This document shows, in pieces, positions 12,571-23,332 of a DNA stretch of 64,000 nucleotides (position 1 is its first letter; each line of letters begins with the position of its first letter). The notes under the pieces are model-generated. The model saw only the letters and a list, made by a program, of their open reading frames with translations. It was not told the DNA's origin and searched no databases. The position numbers were made by a program, and so were the translations under genes. This stretch comes from Helicoverpa zea. Its lineage: Eukaryota; Arthropoda; Insecta; Lepidoptera; Noctuidae. The stretch covers positions 310,001 through 374,000 of the forward strand of contig NC_061470.1 of NCBI RefSeq assembly GCF_022581195.2, given 5' to 3'.

Positions 12571-13213
12571 CGCGCTCGCTGCGCTCGCGGCTCCATGTCA
12601 GATAGGTATCACTAAACTAAATCTTTGTTTAATTCTATTCCGAAAAAATATTTTTCGCGCACGTCCGTTATGGCTTTTTGTTCACTTTGGCTTTTTGTGA
12701 CATGTTTACTTCATGAAAACTCTAAGGAGACAATCGCGCTCGCTTCGCTCGCGGCTCCGTATACATTTGCACTTCATTTCTGTACATATCTTACTATTTG
12801 ACTTTGCTTTGTTAATTTACAGTGGTTTTTATTTGTTTTGTGTCCTTAGACTGAAAAATTTTCGGGCTCGCTTCGCTCGCGCTTCCTTACATGTGAAATG
12901 TGTCTTATGCGTTGACTTTTTCAACGGGATACCCACCAAAAACCCTAAATAACATAGTTTACTGAATTTAAACATTGTCATAGATATTTTTTTCGTTAGT
13001 TTGAGTTACCCATAATCTGTTCTAAGCACTTTGATATACATATGTTGGTACCTATTGATCACAATTTTTCAATACATAGGGGCCACTTGGGTAATGATTG
13101 CACAAGGGCGCTACATAAGCTCGTTTACGGAAATTAGCTAGAGACACCTTTGGCTCCAATTACTTTTTTAGGCCATAAACTATAAAACTTGAGCGCTCGC
13201 TTCGCTCGCTCTT
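12571..13213. repeat. Four dispersed copies of a GCTCGCTTCGCTCGC palindromic motif
   Basis: The motif, self-complementary around a short centre, occurs at 12571-12594, 12735-12758, 12863-12886 and 13191-13213, usually after an A/T run and often followed by GGCTCC or CTTCC. Spacing is irregular (about 164, 128 and 328 bases), so this is not a simple tandem array. It looks like the internal body of a dispersed repeat; the family is not identified. Confidence 0.6.
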
Positions 13214-16200
13214 ATTTACGATTGCTTCTCTCTTCTTGCATCGCACCAGGCGCACTACACAAAAGAGTTACGTTTTTGTAAGGATTATGTGGCTTACTTT
13301 TACACTTCAGTAAACAAATATAATTACTGTACCTAATAAAAATACATATTTTATAATCTTAACGACTTTTTCTTTTTTTTTTTGACAAAACCCAGTCGTA
13401 GGGTGGCATAATCAGTTTTGCACGCGGGCGAACTAAAAGCTAGCGGCGGGCCTGCCGCCAGAATATACATGAAGTCAGCTCCTCCAGCCCGTCTCGCGCT
13501 AACTACATGCTTGCTGCTCATGCGAGTCTGTGTAAGCCGCAACTTGTTGTACTCACCATGACTCATCCGAGGGGCGAGGGGCGTGGGGGGGGGCTGCACA
13601 TGTTGCTTCACGAAACACGATACGTTGTTTTTGCATCGAGATCCCTCAAACGTGATGACATTACAAACGCTTGTGTGTGCGTGCAAGTTTATAGCGCGTC
13701 CCACTTCCCTCACTTGGCACACAATTTATAACATGTAAGACATTTACTTAGTTTTACATAGATGCACTATTGCAGTATTATTGCTAGTTAATCTTAAAAA
13801 TGTGTTTCTTTACAATTTGCGCAACATTTAATATGAATTCACGAAATTGGTCATATATCCGTGGTCATAGACTTACGATAAATAATGACCGTAGCTGCAC
13901 CTCTGCCGTCGTATGCTGCAAGCGACGTGCATATGCCGGGGATGGATGTATGTCCGTCATGAGCCGAGCTGCTCGGAGCGGTGACGCAGCCCTGCAGGAG
14001 CTCGGCGAAGGTCGAGTGCGCCAGGCGCGGCTATATTTAGCTCGCGATCTAGATTGAATGAGTGCAGGCGGAGCTATGCAGTGCAATCCCGACCAATTAC
14101 TGTCAACTGCGGATTTATTCTCAGAAGTAATGCGCGGATGTGGCTGATTCGCGCGAGCCTGTCACGTGAGCCGCCTCGCCCGCCCGGACCAGCGGGACAC
14201 CACACCCTGGCGACTGCAGACAATATGTAGCGTTGCACGTGCAATGTTATGACAACTCCACACTGTTCTACACTGTCTCGTATGCAAGGCGTTTGTTTTA
14301 CATTTGATTAGTTTCATTTTAGAAGCGGTTCCGTGTGAACACGACCGTTAGGACAGTAAACATACTTACGTGGTGACATTATACACGGTGACAGGTCATC
14401 TCATACAATCAGTTGTCTCCTGCGGAGTATGACACGCTCGCCACAGTCGCAACGTAAATACAAACGTAGATAGTACCTCCGTGTGTTTACTATCAGATAG
14501 ACTATGCAATGCACTGTGTGTCGGAGAGCTCCTATATGAATGCAGTTGACATTTGTCGAATATAATAATATTCAGTGGGCGACATAAGGTCAGAGTTCCT
14601 CGCTGAGGCGCGCTCGGCGTCGTGACGAAATCCCTCGTTTTCTGTTGCAGACGCTCGGAAATATACTCCTTGTTGTGGCATACAGGAACCCACCACCATG
14701 AGAGAGAAGGTACCTAAGATTGCCCGCGCACTGTAAACGCTTTTAGTCGGCTGACATTTTGCTCGGGTTCATAAATTAGTATGAAAGTGAATGGTAGTTA
14801 TACGGACGGACATTACAACGATCAGGTATTTGGCTGGTATCACGCCGACTAAAAACTTGATTGATTTCACGATTTTCTTAAAAAAATGTTTCGTTTCCAA
14901 CCATCGGGCCCAGCTGTCAGGCGACTGTTTAGTATCCGGAGTGCAGGTACTGTAGAGTACTCTTAGAATAGAACACGAGTTTACACGAGGGACTTGTACT
15001 GGCGAGCATCGCGCACAAACATTGCAATGTCGCAGATGTTTTAGAAATGTTCGCAGTTCGTTCGCAATTTGTTTCTGTCTGCTAAAGCGAGCGGAACACA
15101 GGAAACATTGTTGTGCGTCACAGTGGCGTGGAACCTGTCAGTTAGAGTATTCCGCTACACTCATACAAACGGCAAGGCCCTGGAATACACAGGGCTCGCC
15201 CAGAAAGAACATCGTTTGAGAGAAGGTACCAGGTGCGGTGCTAACTAGACAAGTGTTAAGCCAAGCAGTCGGTCCTGTGAATGCGACACCACGCAGAGCC
15301 AACTGCACGGAAGTACGCGCCCGGTGACACGTCTATTGATACAGATGTTATTGTATGCATTACTGACTAAAACTGCAATTTTGTTGCAAAAATATAAAAG
15401 GTACCTGACTACCTAGTTATTTTTGCAACACAAAGTTAAACGCTTAATATTCAGGTATTGAGTGAATTATTAGCATGAATACACAGACATGTCACAGCGT
15501 AGTTATGTGATTAGCTATAATCGGCGGCTGTCGAGCGCAGATTAGAGCATTGTGGAGCGCTGTCAGCACGGCGCGGCGCGGGCGGGCGGCAGTGTCGGGC
15601 ATGCGCACGGGACGCGGCTGCTGCAGCCACTAATCTGAGGGGATCGCCTCGTCGCACCCCTTCACACTACGTATTGTTGTGCGTGTGTCTCGCCATTTAT
15701 CATTTAGCTCCTATCCGCAAGTACATACTGTTCGCGCAACCTGACGCCAGTGTGCTGCAAGCAAGACTCATTCAAATATTATTCATAATGCCACTTAGTA
15801 TAAATAGTATTTCGTGACAATATTTTAGCGCAAATGTCATTTCCCGGCGTTGACCTGCGACCTCAGCGCGCGACCTCGCGACACCGGCGCACGCGCAGCC
15901 TCCCTGTAATTAAACACACAATCCACATTACGCACACAACCTGAGGCTACCTGCGTACTCTTACATCAACTATGTATTTCAATTTAATAAACATTCATTA
16001 AGCTCGGAAGGCTATTTCTTGTAACAGGTGATTATTATTTAAATATCATTTAAAGAAACATTAGGAATTCAGAAAGCTATAAGTAGTTGACCTTTCTCAA
16101 TATGCTAATGTATGGAACAGCTACCTACGGTAGTTCGAAAGTGAAAACAGACACTCGATCTTGGAGGCTTCGACAACCTTATGACGTTAATTTGGAGAGT

Positions 16201-18301
16201 TCAGTGAAACTGCAGCTGCGAGGAAGTTGCTTCACAATGACAGACATGTTCCAGCAGAGTTTAGCGGGTGTTGGTGGTGGCGGTAATAGGTAAGTGTTTA
16301 GCATCTGGCTCTCGCATGCAGTCGAGACTGCTCTGTGCCGTGCGTGGAGAGGAGGCGAGCGTACACGTCTCAATATATGTATGTATGTAATGTATTTTAT
16401 AGCAATGAGAGACACTCGCCTAAGTAACACCTGGTTGCTGGACTGGTGATGCTGTACTAACACATGTTCAAATCATAATATTTATTTACTGAGTACCTGT
16501 TTAGTTTTGACGACAGCTAAATTAGAACGAAAGCTAATTGGGGCGAGCTCAGGCCGCCGAGTGAACGCGACTCACGTGTTTGCTAACAAATATTTGTGTG
16601 CTAATGAGGTGGCCGATTATGATAATCTCGGAGCTTCAGCGAGTTACAGATAACTGTGAGTATGTGTGTAAACAGTTAGCGGAGCCTGCACGCCACTGCA
16701 CTGCTGCCACATGCTGCACTATACAAACATATACTCCTATATGAAACCAGGCAAACTCTAATACTGTATCTTCTACACTAGCATTATTAGGTACAGATGG
16801 CAGCAGGTCGCGAGCACAGCAGCCCGCTGACCTCGATCATGGAGGCGGACGTTCCTCCCGCTGGCACACACACACACACACACACACAAGATCACCGAGA
16901 TGTAACCGCACGCGGATGATAATTTGAAGCACGCGCACATTAGCCGTTACTCGCGACCAATGATCCTCTCTGCGGAACAAGACCACTGTCATTTACATTC
17001 ACTCAACACGAACACATCACTAGATACACAACTAGTCTTCCGTATGTTTGCAATCATACAGTTTGTTGTACAGATGACGATTACAAACTTACAGAATCGG
17101 TATAAATAGGTTCATCAATGTTTTCTAGTGCTGCTCAAAGCATTTGTCGTTTTCAGGAAGGAGCGAGCAGCATGCAAGAGCACAACATGAGCGCGACGCC
17201 TGCCTGAGTTCCGCCAACAAACGATGCGGTGTCACTTGACTCGCTTCCTATATGTTTGTCATCTCGACTTCGGTATATCCCCTAGCTGGCCAATACAACG
17301 TGTTTGCATAGGAGCGCAGTAGGCGCCGCTCTCATATAAACTGTTTATAAATAAATAGGATGTCATTGCCCTCGGCGCCGTCACATTAATAGACAATTAG
17401 TATTATTACTACATTGCGTTAGTGTCGGCGACACAACACTCTAAGTGCCCGCAGCATCTCGCTCCTGGCGAGTCACGCCGAACAACGAAGTGGCCCACTT
17501 CTGGCAAAGTTCAAATATTAGCGCAGATTAACATAGGCTTCGTGTGTATGCTATCAAATACCAGTTGATAGCGGCATTATTAGGCTCATAGCCGTAGCCT
17601 CCTGCGTAAACAAAGATAACGACGCAATTCACTGAAGCACTCATGAAACTCATCATTAGCCGGCAGGTAGCGACCACTTACAGCTGATGGCGAGCTTCCG
17701 CGACTCGTCCCTAACAGCGACATCATTACTGCATGACTGTCATGATTATTACAACGCTCTTCAATAATTAGGTAGGTATTGCGGTGATTTATTTTCAATG
17801 TCAGTGTTGGCACTGTGACGCAAACAGCCAAACGAAACGGGTTCCGGTCGTCCACGTTGTACCGAGTGCGGAGCGCGACTCGGCGGAATGTCGACAAAAC
17901 AAGGAATAAATAAGAAGCTGGCGTAGTGTCTATGCCCCGCAGTATGTACACTGCTGACGCCGCAAGACTTTGCTGAAAGTTAAAGAGTTTTACTAATTAC
18001 AGAAGTATCAAATGGTACAACACGTCTTTAAATTAAAATAGTATTACAACCAGTAGAGTGTAGTAGCAGCGGCCACGTGACAGGAGACGAGCTGGTGTGA
18101 CCTGCTGGCGCCGGCGCTCCACTGACCCGTCCGGCTGTTTTGCCAAATTACTGATTACAAGTCTTCGAGCATATCCTGTCACAGCGGAAACAGATTACCT
18201 TGTAGTCAGTAGGTTTGTCGCGAATGTCGATAACAAACGTGTTATTTAACAACCAAATCATAGGAGACAGGTCAAAGCTTTTCTATCTATACTAATACTA
18301 A
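13214..18301. other. Stretch without a supported gene
   Basis: It contains the weak candidate exon 14651-14709 (see 7305-7441) and a second possible coding-exon end at about 16228-16292. That one reads MTDMFQQSLAGVGGGGN before a strong donor (AATAG|GTAAGTG), with an acceptor at TCGTTTTCAG, 17155. The joined frame stops after about 10 more codons. Nothing else is recognisable. Confidence 0.4.
16865..16888 (+). repeat. (CA)12 microsatellite
   Basis: Twelve uninterrupted CA dinucleotides. Confidence 0.95.
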
Positions 18302-18456
18302 TCTATACTAATATTATAAAGATAATATAATAATATTTTAAATATTCTTTCACCATTAGAAAGCTATACTATCTGTGAGTAACATAGGCTATATTTTATC
18401 CCGGTGCGGGCAGTAGCTCCCTCGGGACGCGGGTGAAACCGCGGGAAAACGACTAG
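18302..18456 (+). mobile_element. Short Helitron-like element (TC...CTAG)
   Basis: It begins TCTATACTAATATTATAAAG after an A and ends GACTAG before a T. This is the Helitron rule: 5' TC, 3' CTRR, insertion between A and T, no target duplication. Near the 3' end it carries the family's block CCCGGTGCGGGCAGTAGCTC and GCGGGTGAAACCGCGGG, which can fold. A second partial start (TCTATACTAATAC) lies just upstream at about 18286. It is too short to code for anything. Related copies lie at 36978, 44709, 48322 and about 57977. Confidence 0.75.
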
Positions 18457-19000
18457 TAGAAAATAATATTAATTGGCCACTGCAATGTAAGAAATTTTGA
18501 GCTGGTGTTACACGTGACAACGTACTGTAGACTGTGATAACATTTTTTATAATTAGGTAAGCTAAGCTCGTCCCAAAAGCTTTGCGATGGACAAATCGGA
18601 GTAATGGTCGGCTCGCAGTGCGCCGAGGACGCAACGCATTGCGCCACCGCGGACACAGTTGTGCGACCTTCCGCATCATCACGGAGGCTGATTGCCAACA
18701 ATTAAAGACGCACCAACAATTACCAGTTGCGCCACGCTGAGGCAACACTCCGTAGGTCCCTCCTAGGGTGGAGGCCGCTAATTACGTGCTAATGTCGGCG
18801 ATCAGACCTTCGCCAGCGAGTGACTCTATTGACCCACTCAATCAATGCAATTGAGGGAATATTGAGTGATTGCGCACTCGGGGGAACACAATACGTGTGC
18901 GTGTTGATTGACGTGCAAACACAAATAGTCATCGCTCGTGTGTATTTGAGCTCTTGCAAATCCATTTACCTAAATCTTTGAAATCATTGACAGCTTTACA
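18457..19000. other. Stretch without a supported gene
   Basis: I see nothing recognisable. The longish minus frames here (18389-18748) start inside the Helitron-like repeat. Confidence 0.5.
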
Positions 19001-19107
19001 TAATTTCATTTTGTTTACATAATATTTACATTAATTTCAAAAATTAAAAATGCGGCCGTTGGAAGGCTGGTAGTCAGGCTGGCCGACAGGTAGGTAGGTA
19101 GGGGTCC

Positions 19108-19147
19108 AAATAAAGTACACAATTTGGTAGAAATTGAGACTTTATTT
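19108..19147. repeat. Small hairpin in the 3' UTR of the LINE fragment
   Basis: AAATAAAGT at 19108-19116 pairs with ACTTTATTT at 19139-19147. Inside these a second stem, CAATTT with AAATTG, can form around GGTAG. On the minus strand it lies downstream of the stop codon of the LINE fragment ending at 19240, so it may be a 3'-UTR structure of that element. Confidence 0.5.
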
Positions 19148-19239
19148 AAGCCAACTTCTGCTGCCCTAACCACGAATAGATCTCGAGGTAGAAGGTACAC
19201 GGTACGTTACAAAAATAAACTTATACATACAACTTAAAA

Positions 19240-20033
19240 CTAATATATTGCATCAAAAAATTGCTCCTCATCGCTGTCACTGGGTAATGTACCCAGAAGG
19301 CTGGCAGCATTGCCACGTTGGATGGCAATGCTTAACCTCTGTGCGAAATAAAAGCCAGCCCTTGGGTCACGAGAAGTGTCAACAAGGCGCTTAGAAATTT
19401 CCTTCGCATGCGCGTGAGCACTCGGACCCCACGGCCCGAGAGTTTCAACCCCAAACGGCTCAAACATGTAATTCCCGATAAGGCTACTATATTTGCGCCG
19501 TTTGAGGTCCTCTGCTTGTGAAGCGGCGGAGCCAACACAACACGCAGTTCTAGGAAGATGGGATGGCGCAAGAGTGTCGACGCAGGTCGCGTCCCACACT
19601 AAAGTCCTACCCATCTTCCACGGAAATAGCGACATGCCGTCTGGTGTCTTGCCATCGTCGCGTGCCAAACATTTGGTTCAAGTACGGCTGGCACGCCGAC
19701 GGCAACAAGAGCCCGACGGATCACGTCGTTGATATTCGCATGTCGTGGTATGCGGCCCGCACTCCGACTGCACGACAGGCCGTGGTGACCGAGGCTGTTG
19801 ACAGCTTCCCCGCAGTGGCAGCGGTGAGGAGTGCAGCACGAAGCACCCAGACGCAGGCAGACAGCGAGTCTGAAAGTGGTGTCGTCAAACATGGTGCCTA
19901 TGTTTGCCGACGGAAATGCGTGAAGCCAAAGACCTGACTCCCATTCACCCACAGCCAGTAGGCGTGCTCGCTCCGCAGAAGTAATTGACGTATCAATGAG
20001 ATTTTTCCGTATTACTCTAATTGTATTAAACAA
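19240..20033 (-). pseudogene. 3' end of a restriction-like-endonuclease LINE (R2/R4/NeSL-like group)
   Basis: This is the C-terminal part of a non-LTR retrotransposon polyprotein of the group that uses a restriction-like endonuclease. Visible in order are the zinc motif CHCGEAVNSLGHHGLSC, then RHANINDVIRRAL, then the PD...D endonuclease core KTPDGMSLFPW followed by GRTLVWDATCVDT, and a conserved tail with IQRGNAASLLGTLP before the stop at 19240. The reverse transcriptase core is missing, so the copy is 5' truncated. A single-base loss near 19660 puts the zinc motif and the endonuclease core into different frames. The clade within the group is not resolved. Confidence 0.75.
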
Positions 20034-20212
20034 TAATATTTAAAACTATTATATAAATTATACAATATTATATAAACTATTATACAATATTTATATAAAC
20101 CCAACAATATTTCATTTTGTTGGGTTCCCAAGAAAAAAAAATGTCTTCAAAAAATGTTTAATTTAATTTACGTGTAATCTGTGAGGTATTGCACATTAGT
20201 TATAGACCTTAC

Positions 20213-20665
20213 AAATCAAATCAAATACCTTTATTTTCAGGCTGCATTGGCCCATAGATATATACCTTAATGACTAACATACATATTACATTATACAAAA
20301 TTGTTAGTATATAAAAAAAACTTAAAACTATGTTAGTATCACTTCACTATGCACTATGTCACTGTGCGGTCCTGTGGCAGTTGTCCGCGGAAGCGACGGA
20401 ACACCACGTCCTGTGGACAGAAGTTCTCGTCCAACACGAGGTGCAGGAAACATGTCGGCACTCGCACCACGAACGCCTTGAAATTGGCGTTATGGCGCGA
20501 CTCCAGCAGCTGCACTCTCGGGGCGTACTTCAGCTTCTGACGCACGTACTCCACGATGTCCTCCGCCTTAGTGGTGTAGTGTAGGCGGGAGATGTACACC
20601 GGGGTGTTCGGCTTGGCGGCACGGATTTTGATGTTAGGCTCAATAGGGGCCGTGCCGCAGCGATA
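20213..20665 (-). pseudogene. 5'-truncated copy of the ORF1-like element at 21764-23097
   Basis: Read on the minus strand this repeats the 3' end of the element at 21.8-23.1 kb: the last ~90 codons (VYISRLHYTTKAEDIVEYV, then APRVQLLESRHNANFKAF), the stop, the 3' UTR and the ATTTGATTTG tail at 20213. Similarity starts abruptly at 20665 (GCTGCGGCACGGCCCC) and is absent beyond it, as expected from incomplete target-primed reverse transcription. Few differences from the longer copy are visible, so it is fairly young. It lies in opposite orientation to the longer copy. Confidence 0.8.
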
Positions 20666-21763
20666 GTCCTATTACAGTTTCAGCATCAGAACAGGCTCAC
20701 TCAGCTCGTCAGCAGCGTCGTGTTGTCCTAATGGAGCATTTTCATTTCTTGTATTGTCATCAAAGAACGCGTATGGTGTCAGTTTGTGCGTTGTTGTTTG
20801 TCGTATTTCCGCAACATTGATATAATGTTGCATCACAGCAGCTATTTGGGTTATCATTATTTGCGAGTGTTCAGGAAGTCCGGCGCAACTTAGTATTCCG
20901 TAGCGGCCGGTAGAGAGCATGTGACAAGACGAGCCGCGCGCTATCAGTCAGCGACACGCGGCCGACGCGGCTGATACCACCGAACACCCGACAGCTGATT
21001 AACACACTCTATTACACGCAGAAGGATCATGTCATGTTAGTTAGTAGTCTCTGCAACACGTCCAATATACACTAGTATAGGCCGTCCCTAATTATGTACA
21101 TTGTATGTCTATTCCTCGTTAGCCATATTCTTATGAATTAAGCCTCTATATAATGAACAACGCAACTAAATAGATTTTAAGAATCGGAGCTGGTTCCGGA
21201 CGCTAAGCTTCACTGTGCTTTGTGTGCACCTATAATAATGTAATCCTTTTGTATGTACATCGCAGGCGCCTGCATACCGCAGCTAATAGCACAGTAGTGA
21301 AGTCATTTACCCTATTTAAGTCCATTCCATGAGGAAACATTTATCAAACTGTTGTTGCGACGCTGCCCTCGCTTCGGGTAAATTTTGAAGGGATAACATG
21401 TCCACCTACAAGAGTTATATATACCTACTTATGCCTACTGCTACTAAGGTACTGGCAAAATATGCGTTCCTGACCTGCTGTCTTATCTGACTATGCTGTA
21501 ATGAGCGTCGCTCCGTGCGCAGGCGTTGCATGCAGTACAAGTATGCGGAGGACATTACCTCGTTAGTGCAGGCTGCATGCACAGGAAGACGATACGCGCA
21601 CCTGTCCAGTGTGTCCCTTGCTATGTGCTACCAGCTGTGAACATGTACTATTATCAGTCATGTACATGTATATACATGTAGTATTATCAGTCTCGTACTA
21701 GCAGCGATTCGATGCAGTCGTGTTGCTTACGCGACTAATATTTTATAAAAGTATTAGGTATAA
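20666..21763. other. Stretch without a supported gene
   Basis: I see no gene. This is single-copy-looking sequence between the two copies of the ORF1-like element. Confidence 0.5.
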
Positions 21764-21799
21764 GCGCGGCGCGAGCCGTTGCTAGAGATTATAGTCGCC

Positions 21800-22522
21800 A
21801 TGAGTGAACAACTTGTGGCGAATGAGCTGCTGGCTTTCCTGCAGCAGAAGCTGGACGTGATGGACGAGGTGTCCGCTGTCCAGATCTGCGCGTCGAATTT
21901 CAGCGAGGATGACGTCGCTGCTGCAAAGCAGCTGCTGTACCGGTTGCTCAACAAGAGCGACCAGATGGTGTCCCGCCGGCGTGACGGGACAAAGAAGAGT
22001 ATACAAGACATCATCACGCTACTTAAAGAGACCGACCCTGACGACGTGCCGACGTTTGTGGTGAAGGACCTGAGTAAGCTCCCTCCCGTGACATTCGACC
22101 ACGTCGACGTTACGTGCCTGTTGAAAGACATAGTCTTTCTTAAGGCTAGCTTAGCGGATATGCAGAAGCAGCTGGATGCATCCCAAAATACCGTCGCCAG
22201 TTTGCGCAGCGAAGTCAACGAGTTGCGTAAATCGGTAACGGTAACTAAGTCACCTGTGGATGCATCGTGCAACGTGAACACGTGGCGCGGAGCGTGCCTC
22301 GATGTATCGGGTGCAAGTTTCGCGTCAGCAGTTTTGTCGCCATCGCCGCTGTCACCGCCGAATGCTGAGTCAGCACAGTGCGCGCCTCGTGCGCCCCGCT
22401 GCCCCGCTCCCGTCCCTGCGGCTCCTCCGCTCGCTGCCGCTCGACCGCTCGATCAGCTGCTCGTTTCTGCAGCCTCGGCGAAACCTAACGGTGTTCGTCG
22501 AGAATATGACAGCGTCGCCTGA
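21800..22522 (+). CDS. LINE ORF1-like protein, N-terminal part
   Basis: This encodes 241 aa from ATG at 21800. Residues ~1-110 contain the block LLAFLQQKLDVMDEVSAVQI and, further on, KLPPVTFDHVDVTCLLKDI, which I recall from a very abundant lepidopteran and aphid family of repeat-encoded proteins usually annotated as uncharacterised. A coiled-coil stretch follows (ADMQKQLDASQNTVASLRS and the next residues), then a Pro/Ala/Ser-rich linker. By layout it resembles a LINE ORF1 (coiled coil plus nucleic-acid-binding tail). The frame stops with TGA at 22520-22522. The next ORF continues in the same phase, so the stop may be a nonsense mutation in one longer ORF1. The start is the first ATG after GTCGCC. 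Confidence 0.6.
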   Translation: MSEQLVANELLAFLQQKLDVMDEVSAVQICASNFSEDDVAAAKQLLYRLLNKSDQMVSRRRDGTKKSIQDIITLLKETDPDDVPTFVVKDLSKLPPVTFDHVDVTCLLKDIVFLKASLADMQKQLDASQNTVASLRSEVNELRKSVTVTKSPVDASCNVNTWRGACLDVSGASFASAVLSPSPLSPPNAESAQCAPRAPRCPAPVPAAPPLAAARPLDQLLVSAASAKPNGVRREYDSVA

Positions 22523-22540
22523 AGCACAATTGGTGCAAAA

Positions 22541-22942
22541 ATGAAGCCCGTGCCCGTAAAGGGACTGGATCGGGCTGATGATGATGGGTTCGTGATGGTG
22601 CAAAGGAGGAAGCGCCGTCAGCGAACCAACAAGAATCGCTGCGGCACGGCCCCTATTGAGCCTAACATCAAAATCCGTGCCGCCAAGCCGAACACCCCGG
22701 TGTACATCTCCCGCCTACACTACACCACTAAGGCGGAGGACATCGTGGAGTACGTGTGCCAGAAGCTGAAGTACGCCCCGAGAGTGCAGCTGCTGGAGTC
22801 GCGCCATAACGCCAACTTCAAGGCGTTTGTGGTGCGAGTGCCGACGTGTTTCCTGCACCTCGTGTTGGACGAGAACTTCTGGCCACAGGACGTGGTGTTC
22901 CGTCGCTTCCGCGGACAAGTGCCACAGAACCGCACGGAGTGA
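22541..22942 (+). CDS. LINE ORF1-like protein, C-terminal part
   Basis: This encodes 133 aa in the same phase as the preceding ORF, beginning 18 bases after its TGA. It has a basic segment (QRRKRRQRTNKNR) followed by a compact domain starting VYISRLHYTTKAEDIVEYV and ending in FRRFRGQVPQNRTE. The pattern of a short beta strand, helix and a basic end recalls an RNA-recognition-type fold, but that is inference. The same domain is duplicated in the minus-strand copy at 20213-20665. No catalytic motif is visible. It is probably the nucleic-acid-binding half of ORF1. Confidence 0.55.
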   Translation: MKPVPVKGLDRADDDGFVMVQRRKRRQRTNKNRCGTAPIEPNIKIRAAKPNTPVYISRLHYTTKAEDIVEYVCQKLKYAPRVQLLESRHNANFKAFVVRVPTCFLHLVLDENFWPQDVVFRRFRGQVPQNRTE

Positions 22943-23100
22943 CATAGTGCGTAGTGAAGTGTTACTAACATAGATTTAAGTTTTTTATATACTAACAATG
23001 TGTGTATAATATATTATGTATGTTAGTCTTTAAGGTATATATTTATGGGCCTATGCAGCCTGAAAATAAAGAGATTTGATTTGATTTGATTTGATTATAG

Positions 23101-23332
23101 TTCGGCCATTCAGAGAATGCGTTCCTGACACGTCGCGATTGAACTGACGACGTAACTTTGCAATGGCGTTGCAGTTACGATAAAAATATTTTTGCTGGTT
23201 GTTTACCGTTTTAACAATTGAGGAGCATTAAAACAACATTATTATATCAATAATCAATGAATGTTATAATTTTACCATCACTAGTCGTGACTAACTGATA
23301 GGTGTCAGGAACGCATTCTCTGAACGGCCGAA
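23101..23332. mobile_element. 232-bp MITE with 31-bp inverted repeats
   Basis: The ends 23101-23131 and 23302-23332 are inverted repeats starting TTCGGCCATTCAGAG and ending CTCTGAACGGCCGAA. The motif TATAG precedes the left end and recurs one base after the right end, so a short target duplication is possible. There is no coding capacity. It sits directly after the tail of the retroelement at 21764-23097. Confidence 0.8.

Larger units (their letters stand above)
21764..23097 (+). mobile_element. ORF1-only LINE-like retroelement with (TTTGA)n tail
   Basis: The unit has two open frames (21800-22522 and 22541-22942), a short 3' UTR, AATAAAGA and then a tail of GATTT repeats ending at about 23097. 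The 5'-truncated, opposite-strand copy at 20213-20665 shares the same 3' end and tail, which shows that the unit is copied through RNA. No reverse transcriptase is present between the ORFs and the tail. It must therefore be a derivative that moves with machinery supplied in trans, or a retrocopy of an ORF1 transcript. The 5' limit is approximate. Confidence 0.65.

Noticed and set aside
15055..15217. Open frame ending LAQKEHRLRE before GAGAAG|GTACC
   Set aside because: It looked like a further exon after 14651-14709, but the acceptor phase does not fit and the frame is within chance length.
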